Below, in pieces: positions 1 through 13,200 of a stretch of 64,000 nt of DNA. Both the position numbers and the translations under genes were made by a program. Numbering within the stretch: the first letter of the stretch is position 1; each line of letters begins with the position of its first letter. The notes below the pieces were generated by a model, which had not been told where the DNA came from, made no database searches, and saw nothing but the letters and a program-made list of their open reading frames with translations. Location: the NCBI GenBank assembly GCA_963678675.1, contig OY783198.1:18834684-18898683 (forward strand), written 5' to 3'. The stretch comes from Xiphydria camelus (Eukaryota; Arthropoda; Insecta; Hymenoptera; Xiphydriidae).

Positions 1-324
1 AGTGGGCTAAAGAGATGATGCAGTAAGCGACACTTACCTTGAATCTCGAAATCTCTTTGAATTTCCCGTAACTACTATCCGTGTTCTTTTTTCACATTTA
101 TACGAAAAATAAAATGCAAATCCGCCGACAGGTGCAGATTCGAGGAAGAGTGGCTAAACGAAATAGAGCGAGGCAGCAGCTTGTGCGAAATAGCGCAGGA
201 GTGTCGTAAGGCGAAAGAAATAGCTCGGCAACGTGTTGCAATGATTGCCAAATACAAGCCACATTTGCATCGTTTTCCGACATACTCGACATGTCACCAT
301 GGGAATGCTGATGCTGCGCTATGA
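1..324 (+). CDS. C-terminal two exons of an unrecognised gene (5' part outside window)
   Basis: Two exons are visible. The first (1-22) reads ..WAKEMM plus two bases and ends at a GTAAGC donor. The second begins at 132 after a CAG acceptor and stops at TGA 322-324. Phases match: CA from exon one plus G makes Gln, followed by CRFEEEWLNEIERG, then SSLCEIAQECRKAKEIARQR, then VAMIAKYKPHLHRFPTYS and a short tail ending in AAL. The tail is charged and helical, with no membrane segment. AATAAA motifs at 563-568 and 594-599 could end the transcript. The gene is convergent with the ZP gene ending at 1784. I do not recognise the family; the compact Lys/Glu-rich helix followed by a Pro/His-rich end would suit a small cytoskeletal or axonemal protein, but that is a guess. 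The splice phase and the 64-codon open exon make coding likely. Confidence 0.6.
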
Positions 325-562
325 AAGAATGAAGTTACTCGTCAAAAATTACTCCAAATTGAAAGAAAGAAATTAATTGCAAAATTATTAAATAGCAGAA
401 CACCGATATTTGCCTTCCTATTTTTTTTTACCCCAATTTCAAGATACAACTCTCATTAGGATAGAAATCAAGAGACTTGGTAGAATCTCGCGCCAAAGAC
501 TTAAAAAGCTTCAGCTATACTCACAGTTTGCATGCTTTGAGAAGATATTACAACTATCAAAA

Positions 563-599
563 AATAAAGAAGGACTGCTCGGAAGAAATTAAAAATAAA
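563..599 (+). terminator. Candidate poly(A) signals of the left-edge gene
   Basis: Two AATAAA hexamers (563-568 and 594-599) lie 240-275 bases past the stop codon at 324 in an A-rich stretch. No other element explains them. Support is positional only. Confidence 0.3.
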
Positions 600-1218
600 A
601 GGGGATAATTGTACAGGTCGGAGTAGAGAAAAGAACACAAGAGGGGTATAAATAAAATTAGCACATATAATTATAATAATTATCAAAATATAATCAGAAT
701 AATATTGTGTATGCACGACGAGTCGTATGTCTATGTTATTGTTCCGTGTGACGTGTCTGTGTGTAAGTACATCCGTACTGGCAGTGTAAATATTCCTTGT
801 TCGTGTGTATATCTGCTCGTGTGTGTATGTGTACTTAAGACACGTACTTAATAACATTCCCATTTCCCGGGAATAATCCGCGATAGACACTTAATCGATA
901 GTGAAGAGAAGTGGTGATCGGAGAAGGTGAGAGGTGACGTGGGAGGGAGGATTCATAATTTCGAATAAGTTAGGGTTAGAAGATGGCGTCGTGACGTCGT
1001 GTCGCGTTAGTCAGGAATGATGGTAGGGGAGGAAAAGGAGTGGGTGAATAAAAAATAATAAATAGACCTCCAAACCGTGACAAAAACAACAACGAGCTCC
1101 GGTCGTCGACCAGACGTCGACTCGTTCGATCCACGAAGGCGACCCCGAAGAACGTCGCAAGTTCTCCCGGAGCGCGAGACTTGCAAAATGAAAGAAATGG
1201 GAAAGTGAAATACTGAGG

Positions 1219-1221
<3 letters not shown>

Positions 1222-1258
<37 letters not shown>
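1222..1258. repeat. (GA)n microsatellite
   Basis: An uninterrupted GA dinucleotide run between the left-edge gene and the ZP gene. The 325-1783 interval otherwise shows no coding exon, only 3' flanks and purine- or pyrimidine-rich tracts such as CT-rich 1531-1562. Confidence 0.9.
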
Positions 1259-1260
<2 letters not shown>

Positions 1261-1783
1261 TAGGGTGAGAATGATATAAATAACTAAAGCAATCGATAGC
1301 ATCGATAGGCGCAAGATCTACGAGCACCTCGGGGAGAGAGCATACTGATTTCCTGCGGTTTATGTACACTGCTCACCCCCCGAGACACGCAGAGTTTCTT
1401 TGTGCTTCGCATTCGCCTCGTTCGTTGTCGTTTCGTTTTTTTCGATCCGCGATACTCTTTTTCCCGTTTGCGTCGAGCGCTCTTATGTACAGAGATTTCC
1501 TCCTCGGGCCACCCGGGAAGATCCGTCCCTCTCTCTTTCTCTCGCACTTTCTCTCTCTCTCCACCCCGCCCTCCCGATAAAGTGGTGAAGGGAGGAAGCG
1601 GGGTCGGGGATGAAAGGCGAGGAGAAAGAAAAGAAGTTGGCGCGCAGGCCATCGATTCTCCGCCGAAGAGATCACCACGTGCACCTCTCACGGACGAAAT
1701 CGAGCCCGGGCCACGCGCGTTCGGAATTTCTCGCCTTTCTTCGCTTCGTAACTTTTGGTAGAAACCTCCTCTGCGCCTGTGGC

Positions 1784-4700
1784 TCAGTTCGCGACCTTGA
1801 CGAACTCAGGATTGGCTGCGCAAGTCTCCTGAGCGAAGGCGGGATGCACGAAGGCGGGGCTGAGACTGGCGTTCTTTCTGTCAACGGCTCTGACGCGAAC
1901 GAAGAGGAAGGCCGCTACCAGGGAGGCGACGACGACCACCAGGAGAAGCATCACCAGTCCGCCGACGAAGCCCGGAAGGGACATGCAGATGGTCTCCGGG
2001 TCGGAGGCTGCGCTGGTGACGACGACGGTGGTGTCGTTGCTGGAGTTCGTGGTGCCCAGGGCGAAGTTGACGTCGCCGGGTGCTACGACTTGGATGATAC
2101 GAGAGGTGTTGACGTCGGTCATCTCCTGGGCGGCTCGTTTGTAGACGTGGGAGACGACGTAGAACATCTGGAAGATGAAGAGGACAGTGAGATTTGGTCG
2201 CCGACCGACGCTCAAAGTGGATTAACAGTCCGGAGACGTTGGTATAGTTGACACTAACGGATGAATCGTCGTGCGAATCCTCGTCGGCGTGCCTCCGCCT
2301 TCTGGCACCCCTCAGCTCGGCAGGGAGTCCTTCGACCGACCTCGGTCGACCACCGAGGGTGGCCAAGTTGCCCTCGAGCTCCTCCGAGCCCACGGTACCT
2401 TTTCTCTTGACCGTTTGGTAGGCAGCCGCGGGGCGTCCGGGAAGTGGCGGGGGCGGCAGGTGGATCAGATTGTCCTGAGGACTTTGCGGAGAGCTGCTGG
2501 CTGGAGAATCGCCAGGAGTCGAGCTCGGCGAGGACGAGGACGTCTGAGCTTGCGGTGCCGGGACCACGTCTGGGTTCGGTTCGCTGGTGAGACGAATTGG
2601 AAAGGTTTATTCGGATACTGCGAGCTTCTTTTGGCAGCGGAAGAAGGATGATTTATGGAGACCAGGGAGGAATCTCTCACCTGTAAGCGCCAGCGGGTCC
2701 GCTAGGATGACGCGGATCGGGATACGCAGGAGGGACGCCGTATTCCGGTAACGGGGGCGCGCCGTACTCCGAGGAGAGACCCTGGTGAACGGGCGCTCCG
2801 TACTCCTGAGACAGCGCTGCGACCGGAGCTCCATATTCGAGACCCGGATGACCGCACTTCGGCTCGGGACAGTTGTACCGGCAGACTTGGATGACGCACT
2901 GGAAGTGGACGTTCATGCTGTCCGGGAATTTGAACGCCTGGAAGTAGGCGAAGCTGACGACGGACGCGCTTGGGCCGAAGTTCTTAATCTTCTGGAACCT
3001 GGAACGAGTTAACGAAGAGAAAGGATTCGGATCAGTCGATATGAAAGAAGCTGAAAGCTGAAGCCGAGCTCCAGGGAGACGAAGGGAGTCTCGCAAACCT
3101 ACCTGGACATGATTTTAGGCCGAACGACGCATCCGTACTGATCGACCAATTGAATAGGCGCTCTCTTCCCATCGTGAGCCACGCAGTTCCTGACGAGCAT
3201 GTCGAATTTATTTTCGTCATCCTTGATGGCGAGGACCATCGTCATCGTCTGACCGATCTTCACGATGCCGGACACTTCGGAAGCCCACGGACCCTTTCCC
3301 ACCTGGATCTGCATCCAGCACTGGAGATTGTCACCGAGGAAGTTGGCGGTGACCGCGTGAAGCATGTCGACTTGGAAGGGCCTGAAGGTGACGGCCTTCT
3401 CGTAGAAGTCGTACCAGGTGCAACGCAGCTTCCTCGCCTGATCCCAGACTTCCTGTACGTAGGGATCGTACTGAACGATGATGGTGTTCTCCACGTAGCT
3501 TCCGGACGGAGTGGGCGCACCGTAGGCAGCCACGTTGTGATTGGCCGAGGAGCTCATGCCGCAGGAATTGAGGAAGATCTCGAAGGTAGCGCTCAAGTGG
3601 CCCGTGCCCGGCTTCAGGTGCACGCAATGGGGATCGGAGTAGAATCCCTTGCTGAAGATCATTCCGTAGAAGGGCCGGTCGAACTCGATATTGACGCGCA
3701 TGTGCGTTTTCTCGCATTGCACCTGCAGGTGTTTGATCTGCGGTGTGTCGGTCGTGGCGAGGGGCCAATTCTCCTCGGCGCCGTGTTGCTGAGGAGGTCC
3801 GTACTGCGCCGCGGGTGCGCCGTAGACGGACCTGTGTTCCAGTGGTAACGCGCTGCTGTCCGCCAATGGTGCGTCGGCTCGTACGTTCTGAAAGTGCATG
3901 AGAAGGGGAAAGGTCATGACGAGATGTCGACGAAAAATGTGGTTTTAACGTAAAAAAAATATTCATATTTTTTTATTTAATTTCTAATCCACATCATATT
4001 CAATAATAAACGAAAAAGGAACGATTCGACAAAATTATTATTCGCTGAGTTATAAGTGCGTTTCTCTTTATAAGATTGTGACGTCATCGAAAAGGCAGAG
4101 AGACGCACTTATGCTGAGCAACGAGTGCGCGAAGGAGATAGTCTTATTAAACTATGACGTAGCTACATTTCAAAATATCGTTTTCCAGTTTATTGTTAGA
4201 TAAGATGAAAAATGAGAAATGAAAAAATACGGGGTTGATAATTTTGTCCAAATTTTTCGAATGTACAATAACAAAATTAATATCAAAACCGAATTGTGCG
4301 TATCCTGCAACAAAACGATCGATAGAACTTGTGTCTGGGTGGCTTATCGAGCAATCTTAGAGCCTATCGAATGACTCGTTAACTTTTTTCAATAAAGAAC
4401 TCCGCATTCGCTCCTTTCGATGGATCGAAAATTTACGAATACATTTTAGTGATATGAAAACTCAATTGCTTTGCGTGGGAGGGTTTCTACTTGATTCTGA
4501 AGCACAAAATTAGGCCATATTGGGTCATACCGATACGCGTGTATCGCTGCACTCCGTATACCTGAGCATCTAACACGCGTCATCCAAAGAGAGTTACGAA
4601 TCGCACGACGTCTCAATGGACATTCCTAGTTTCCATCTAAAAGTACGTTACGCGTGTATCCGGTATTTCGGAACGGGCGGCAAATTCGAATTACGAAATT

Positions 4701-7201
4701 GCACGTTACGTGGCCACGCGTACGCTCATGTCGCCTTGATGGGTGCACACGTGACACCTGCAATTAGAGTCCCGCGCACACGCGCCGCGTGTCGAAATAT
4801 CGCCACGAAGGTGGTTATAACGGAAATACTATAACATTGCGTAGCGACTCGGTGCATTCGTCACTTTCAGGACCCGCTAGAATTTCATAGTACGAGTTTG
4901 CTCGGAAGAAAAGGTTCTTTTTTTTGTCAAGGTCCCGAAAACGGCACCGGCCAGTCGAGCAGCGGTTCTTTCTGGAATGACAACGATTCGAATCATCTCT
5001 CTTCGCTCTATCTCTCTTCTTCTATCCGCTCTCCGTAACTTATTCCAAATGTCGAAAAGAGGGCCGCGCGCGCTCGGTGCATTATAATTCCGCGCGAGCG
5101 TTTAGCGCGCAGGCAGCATCGTTTCACGGAATTTCAATCGAACGATCGACGTCATACGCGGTGTTCGAGATTTTGCCGAATGACGAAACGAAACGGCGTT
5201 CACCCAGTTCTCCGCGCGCTCTCGCGCCTCACAAATAATAAATACCCGTTTATACGACGAGCCTGACCTCCTGACTTTCTTTTCGTTCACATTTCGGTCC
5301 TAATTTCACACGGTCCCATTCCCTTGCTCCCCTAAAATTTCTCCATCACGTAAGATTTTCAATGAAATTTAAATCGAATGTAATAAAATCAACGTTTTTT
5401 TTTTCCAATTTTGAAAATCGTGCGAGGTAAAAATTTGGAAGAATGATCGAACCCGACAGGTGACGCGAAAACGATATCCCGCGTGTATCATCAGATTCTT
5501 TTAAGGGCCTTCTGTCAGTTCCAGGGACTTTGAAAATCCGTAGAAGAAATTTCTCGCGCGACATTTGAGAATGATCGCACTATCAAATCCATTTCAAATC
5601 GATTTCAAACATTATCAGTCGTCACAATTGTCGGCTCCAATTTTAATAATCAATTAATAAATGTTTACTCATAATACTTTATTAAAACCTATTTCCGACC
5701 CGTGAAAAGTCGTGCCAAGTGGTTTCCAAATTATTTCGATCGAAAAGATTACTAGAAATTAACTCAGAACTTTTCGCGAACTTTTTTTAATGCTGTCAAT
5801 CGCACTAATGTTGACAGAGGACCCTTAATGGAAAGGTATTTCACTCGCTCTCTCTCTCTCTCTCTCTCATTCCGTACACGCCATCCGATACTTAGATCCG
5901 GCTCGCGCTACGAGAGAGCGCAGACTCCGCGCTCGTCTTTCTCTTTTCTTCCTCCTCCTTCGACGTAACACTCGTTCGAATACTGCTGATCATCCATACA
6001 CGTAACCATTCGGCCGCTAGACGAATTGGGTTAATTCGGCGGCAGCCGGGTGTACCTTTCCATCTAGACGGACTCACGAATTAATATCAATTTGAAAAAT
6101 GGTTCGCGCCTGGAAGGAGAAGAAAAAACGGCACGATAAAGCTGAATACAGTTAGCTCGAGGGCTACACTAGAGAACCGAGGACCTCCCGAGAGTAGCGG
6201 CGATGCGCGCCGCGCGTGTGTGTACGTCGGCGTCGGGTCCGACCCGAGCGACGACGCCCTGGGCGACTTCGCATTCTGGGTTAACGCGACGGACAGAAGG
6301 ATGGACGCGCGCACGGCGCGTATACGGGGAAGGGTCAGGAATCGCGCGTTGAATAGGGCAGCGCTTGCGCGAGCGCGGGGCTGAATTTGATTGAGAAGCT
6401 GCGCGCTGCCAACTAAATAGGCGCTAATCAGCGGGAACGTTAGCGTTAAGAGGCCGACACACCCCGTCTGGAAATGTAAAGCTATATTTTCAACATGGTG
6501 CATGAGAACCTATTGCATTTTCGCCACCACACTTAAAAAACATAAATCTAGAGCCCCATAGAAAAAAAAAAGAAAATAATAAATTTCTGATTTTGCCGAT
6601 TGATTACAACAAAGAAATTTATTTTTTTTTTTCTATAGGGCCCTAAATTTGTGTTTTTTTAAGTGTGGTGGCGAGAATACAAAATTTTCGTATGCACCAT
6701 GTGGGAAATATTACTTTACAGCCGCAAAAATTTTCGGGCATTTTTGTCGCGGCTGTAAAGTAATATTTCCAACATGGTGCATAAGAACATTTCGTATTTT
6801 CGCCACCACACTTAAAAAACACAAATTTAGGGCCCTATAGAAAAAAAAATAAATTTCTTTGTTGTAATCAATCGGCAAAATCAGAAATTTATTATTTTCT
6901 TTTTTTTTTCTATAGGACTTTAGATTTATGTTTTTTAAGTGTGGTGACGAAAATGCAAAAGGTTCTTATGCACCATGTTGAAAATATAGCTTTACATTTC
7001 CAGACGGGGTGTGTCGGCCTCTTAAAGAGAGAGCGGGCATTTAACTCGGGGGGGGGGAGGGGTTTAGCGTATACGCTCTAGACCAGTAGGACTATCCTAC
7101 TTATACGCTAGCCGTGACGAGCAAACAAAACGAGGAAGACCGCACAAAGAACAACAGACCGACTCGCGATAGAGAGAAATAAAGAGAGAAGGAGAAAGAG
7201 A

Positions 7202-7242
<41 letters not shown>

Positions 7243-10200
7243 GAAACCAGACCAGATCACTCGAAGCTAAAAAAAATTCTCCTCTCGCAACTCTTTGATC
7301 GACGGAACGCGGCCTTCCCGGTTGTAACTTATCGAGATAAGGCGCGTGATTATGGAACTCGCATTCTACCCGTCGATTCTTTCTCTTTATATGTCGATGA
7401 CGACGATGATATACGATTAGTGCCGCGGAGTAGAGTCACGAGGATGCGTGATGAAACGAGAAGCCATCTCGACTCGTCCGACCATTTATGTATCATTTTA
7501 TTATGCCTTGCGATACCTCATTGTGCACTCTTCAATTATATATTTTTCTCTAAAATTGAAATTTATGTAGATTGAATTCAAAACAAAAATTCTCTATGAA
7601 GTATTTGTCAACTTTTCTATACCTAATTCGAAGTATTTATCGATTTTTAACTGTTCATTTAGAAGTTGATGCATAATATAGAAACGTATACATGCACCTG
7701 CATCTGCATGAAAGAAAAATTTCGTTAAAAGAACTATAATTTAGCTAGAAATGACAGTCGATTTTGGCGCCAACCGTTATTGCATAATTCTTCCAAATAC
7801 ACCCAGAAAAAAGGTCTAGTCGAATAAGAACCTAATAGAAAAATTTATTTGAGATGAATAGGAATTTGTTCACTATGAACAAAAGTCTATTTGAATTAGG
7901 TAGATGTTCTACTATATTCGTATTCGATTAAAAAGATATGCGAAACATTTGTTTAAGTCAAATAAACTTTTGTGTTCGATATGAATAAATTCCTATTTAT
8001 CTGAAACAAATTTTTTTCTTAGGTTCATATTCAACTAGACCTTCTCCCTCAGTATAGCAAAGTTCTGTTTATACTAACAAGAGATTAGGTACGATTGCTA
8101 CATCCAGATTAACCTGCAGTATGGTTGATGAATATCTCTAACCTTTTTTTTATATAGTTGGAATTACCATGCAGAAATATTATCGATCAGCCTTTCTGGT
8201 TAATCTAACCACTGCGTATGGCTATCATAAACTACAATCTTATTGTTACTATAACCACGTAACAAGAGTTATTTCGACGGCATTTGTGATCCGTCAGATT
8301 GTAAATATGATACTAGCAACCAGGAAAATTAAATCGTGCGATTATGGTTGATTTTACCACCCACTTTTCTTTCAATGTACGCATAAGTACTAAACGCGCT
8401 GCACGCCAAAGCCGCACGGTAGTAGAAAAGTAACCGAGAGACGAGGCAAGGCGAGCATAACTGTACTCCGCGCGCAACTTTGCCCCTCAATTCTGATATA
8501 GTTGCGAGAGGAGGCATATCCCGCGGTAGCGCGTGCCACCTCGCGACACTCGCGCTACCCGCAGAGCCTGACACTGCTAATAGTTTTGTACGGGTCACGG
8601 TGTCCGCAAGCATGTTACCGGTTACGCGCACAAGATATGCCTACGCTGCCTATCAAATGATATCGCGGCGCGGCGCGGTTCGCCGAGGAGTAATCGCCTC
8701 CTCGTCCCGTACGGAGAACCGGTCGTTCCGCGCGCCAATCGTGCGCTTCGCCGACACTTTCCTGGACACCTGCCGCGCTCGCTCGTTCGCCCGAAAACCG
8801 GACACGCGAGGCAGGCGTCGCGTGGCGGAAAATGAAATTGACGATGGGCCCTTGAAAATAATCGGCGAAATTTCGATCTCTCACGCGGAGAAAGAGAGGA
8901 TCAGTAAAAAATCACGGAAAAATTCATGGACGCGTGGAGAAAAGTTTGTGGTAATCTCTCCCACAATCTATGTGTGGTAAGATCGAATTATTGCGGCACA
9001 TGACGTTCAGTCCCATAAATGTGTTGATATTTACCACAAGTATTGTCACATTTGCTATACTTATGGTAAATACTGATATATTTATGGTACAGAACGTCAT
9101 ATGCCGCAATAACTCAATCTTACCACATGCTTTGTGGGAGTAGTTACCACAAACTTTTCTCCGTGTAAATTTTTAGTTATCCCATATGGAGAGAAATGTA
9201 TGGAAACGGTTCCTATGAAAGTACATCAGCCCGCGCGCGCGTGGACTATATAATTTCATTATGATATTCTATATTGTACTGCATAGCAATTGCTACAATA
9301 TTCCTCAAACTCGATGCAATGCATATATTACAGCATTCGTTGCTATACGTGCACTTTAATAACACATCATAATAAAATAATACTACGCAGCTGATATACT
9401 TGTATAGCAACCGCTCCCATACATTTCTCTGCGTGTAGTACCTAATAGGACTCCTCGAGGTAAAACATTGAAGTTTTTAAAAGACCACAGCGTACCTACT
9501 TTTTACAGTTCGTAATAGTATAAACATCAGAGCTTATACACAGAGAAAAAGAATTAGTTGGATCTACTGAAAATTATTTATAGGCTCGCAAGTAATTATT
9601 TATTTATATCAATAAAATTTGTTAAAATGCCTCAATTTGATATCTCTTCCTTTCAATCACGTTGAGTTGTATAAGATAGCAAGAAATATTATAAATATCT
9701 GATTAACATGAAAAAAGATAAAATTGATGTAAATGAATAATTACTTGCGATCCCGCAATTAATTTTTAGTAGATCCAACTAATTCTTTTTCTCTGTGTAC
9801 GGTAAGATTTGCCAATCTCATGTTTAATATATGTCGAATGTTTACGGATTTATACTGCAACGAACTGTAAAAAGTCCGTGCCTATTAAACAATTCAATGT
9901 TTCACCTCGAGGAGCCCTGTTACTGGGATTCACTGTAAAAATTACTAATTCCTTTTCTCCGTCTAGTAATAATTGATGGAAAGAAACGTGAGAATTTACG
10001 CGATGGAGGGGCCAATTCCATAGAACTTCACGCGTGGAAAATACCCGTATCGCGAATCGACAATACTCGTACATCTCTAACGTCATGATTGAAATTGAAA
10101 ACGAATTCACCGAATTCGCCCGGAACCGCGTTATTTGGAACGCACCGAGTAAACACAGGCTACAGCCGACGCGCGCCGACCTCAACGAACGCGTCAACCG

Positions 10201-13200
10201 CGAAGCATCGAGAAAGAGAGTGAATCGAAGAGGCGCAAGAAAAGATCGGGAGACGCGTCATTCGCGACCGGCGCGAAGAGAGAAGGCGGAAAGGAAGACC
10301 ACCTCAGCCCGAACAAATCGTAGGCGGAGGAAGTCGGTGCGGTCGCGCGGGCGGATTTCACTTTTCTCCCATTGTCATCCTCGCTTAAAGTCACCCGAGT
10401 GTTTAGACGGCGGTCGCGCACTTTCACTGCACGCGAAAGAGAGGTATAACGCGCCGCGCGCGCGGAGATCCTGTCGATCGTGTCGCGATGGAAGAGGGGG
10501 AGGCGTGACCGCGGAGGTCCTTCCTCCTCTTCGGCGTGCTGTGCGCCGCGACGCCTGGTTCTCCCGGCGATACGCGACGTGGGAGAGCCGCGCGCGGTAC
10601 CGACACGCGTGTCACCACGGAGGATTCCGAGACGCGGAGGAACGCCGCGCGGACGGCGCGCGCGTGCGCCTCGATCTGACCTGACCCGTTTCGCGTTTAG
10701 AAAGCAAACAGTTTCGCGACACTGCGGGCGACTTCCTCGGCGTGGCCGATGCAACCCGGCGCGACGTCCCGCGGAAACCGCGCGCGAGGGGGGCGCTCGA
10801 AAAGATAGGGGATTTAACGAGAAGAGAAAACTCCGGTCGCGATGCGTCCGAGTGTCGCCACGCTTTATATGGCGATGCAAAAGTAGGGCGCGCGCGGCGC
10901 GACGTACGTGCATCGCGCGCGCCGTCACACGCGGTATACCGACGTATATATCTCTGTCGAGATAACCGCACTGAGTGAAATTGCTGATGCCAACAAAATG
11001 TTTTCTTCAATCAAAAACATGATATAATTCCAAAATCAAGCCGTGGTTTTCTTCGTGTGAGAAGGTATTTGATGGGCGAGAGTAATTTTTTTTCGCGCAG
11101 AAAGAATTTCTCGTTCCAACGAAGGTATTTTTGAATCAAGGATATAATATTATATCCTTCGATCAAGAATCTGTATTCTTAAAAATTTGTAGTCATGTGT
11201 TCTTGATTCAGGGCATATTTTTTTGACACTAGCAATTATTTCTCTCAATGCGCGAGTTGCCGGGAAAACGAGGATGATGTGCGGCGACGATCGGATCGCG
11301 ACTCTGAACGCACGGAGAAAATTGAATATAAGTAAAAAAGTGTTGTTAATTTTTAACACCATTTCACCGGTATGAATCTATATGTACCACACCTGGTGTC
11401 ATTCAGTCTTGTGCCATTATTATCTAACGCCAAAAGTGGTCCATATATAGGTCCACACCGCAGATTTTTTTACAGCGCAGCAACGATTACCACGACGGAA
11501 TAGTAAATAGGTTGCAGCTTCGACACAATATCATGTTGAATAATCTGCAGCACAGTGATGATTACAATTCAAATAGTCGTGATTACTATTCTGCAGATTA
11601 TTCAACACAATATTACCCAAACAGTCACCTATTTACTATTCTGGTACGATAATCTTTACTGTTCAATTTTCTCCGTACAAAATCAAGTGCAACGAGAAGC
11701 GCTTTTATTTCATCCGCGTAACGATTTTCCAAAGTTTATTCAAAGGGCGAATTCCTCCCATGTTCTTTTCTCGAGCAAAAGTCTACGAGTGTAACCGAGC
11801 GCGCCAATTAGAATCGAGTATTATCTCCTAAAGCAGACACGAGAGAAGAAGAGATGAGGCGTGAGAATCAGGCTTACGCGCGAGAGCGCGATGATGGGAC
11901 CCGGTAACCCTGGTGCGCAGACACTGTGGGTCCGTCGTGCTCAGGCTGGATTTTAATTATGGAAGTGCATTAGCGGGAACGGCTGTGCGAACGTGATACA
12001 ATAAGGGGGACTCGATTCAGCGTCGTCTTCCGACGCTGCATGTAACTCGAGATGCGGAGATGCTTCGATGAAGGTACCAGTCGGTGTGTTCCGCCGTTAT
12101 TATGATCATTGGACGATAGTCGCTATCGCCGTCATGCCGGAAGCGATGCACGCGACACATTCCGAGAATTTAGAGCATTTCGAAGATGCATCGCAAGTTG
12201 TGTTCTTTTTTACAGTCGTTTAATTTCTTCTTCTCTAAAAATTGGGGTCATGGACTATCTAAGAGCTTCGAATGTGAAATCCCTAGACTGGGAGAAACAA
12301 TTGCTGGTATCAACAAAATTTTTTCTTCAGTCAAAAGTATGACATAATTCTAAGATCGGGTCGTTATTTTCTTCGTGCAAGAAAATAACTAATCGGTTCG
12401 AATAATTTTTTTCTCGCAGAAAGATTTTCTTCCCCAACAAAGATATTTTCGAACCCAAAATATTATATTCTTCAACAAAGAATCTGTATTCTTAATCATT
12501 TTCAAGGTCATATGTTTCTGAGATTCAAGAAATATTTATTTGATACTACACGGAAAAGTATAAGTCGTAGCATTTACAAAGTTTGTGGTAAATTTCTAAA
12601 CAAGACCCATTTTTTGTTACAATAACTACAATTTTAATCAAAATTACAACAACGCTTTCAACTTCTACAAGTTTTACTATAATTTTTACTGAAATTGTAG
12701 TTATCGTAACAATAAATTGGCCTTTTCCCGAAATTTATCACGAGCTTTACAAATTCTACGATTTATTACGAACTATTTTTCTCAGTGTATAGTCTAGACT
12801 AGACGCGATCCCGTTTAAACTCCGAACGTATTCAAACAGTTAAATCGTCAAAATCGAAATCAGACTGCCTGCAGCTTCCTCGTATTTTCAATTCTTCTCC
12901 CCACTTCCCTGTCTCGCGTCACTGCAGCGAACGGATTTGCACCTATCTACTCGCACTCGACAAACTTCTCTCGACATCTACGTGCCCCCCGACGAGCGTC
13001 GATCGCGTTCCGCGACGGAGCGTTAATAATGACAGGGACGAGAAAGGTCTCTCGGTGCGGTATGCCGCAAGATTACGTGTTGCTCGAGAAGAAGGCGCGT
13101 TCGTTCGGGGATCTGTCAATGGCGGTTGTCAAAGTGGGAGGGCGTTGTGCGTAGCTGGGTATAGCCATTGTCGGCGATAGTCAATGAAACGCGTCTAAAG

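Larger units (their letters stand above)
8882..9967. mobile_element. MITE family J, copy 1, broken by three nested MITEs
   Basis: The ends and interior match the family J copy at 30711-31301. Left-arm pieces are 8882-8929, 9168-9184 and 9438-9536; the right arm is 9800-9967, containing the diagnostic CCTCGAGGAGCCCTG near its end. The three gaps are filled exactly by independent inverted-repeat elements: H (8930-9167), I (9185-9437) and A (9537-9799). The right terminus reads CTTTTCTCCGTCTA. Confidence 0.7.

Noticed and set aside
1284..1761. Overlapping long frames on both strands
   Set aside because: Arg/Ser-rich or low-complexity translations from purine/pyrimidine-skewed sequence; no splice structure or family likeness.
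10034..11010. Long Arg-rich frames in the CpG-rich block
   Set aside because: Open on several frames of both strands because of high CpG and low TA content; the proteins are Arg/Ala/Ser-rich with no motif.
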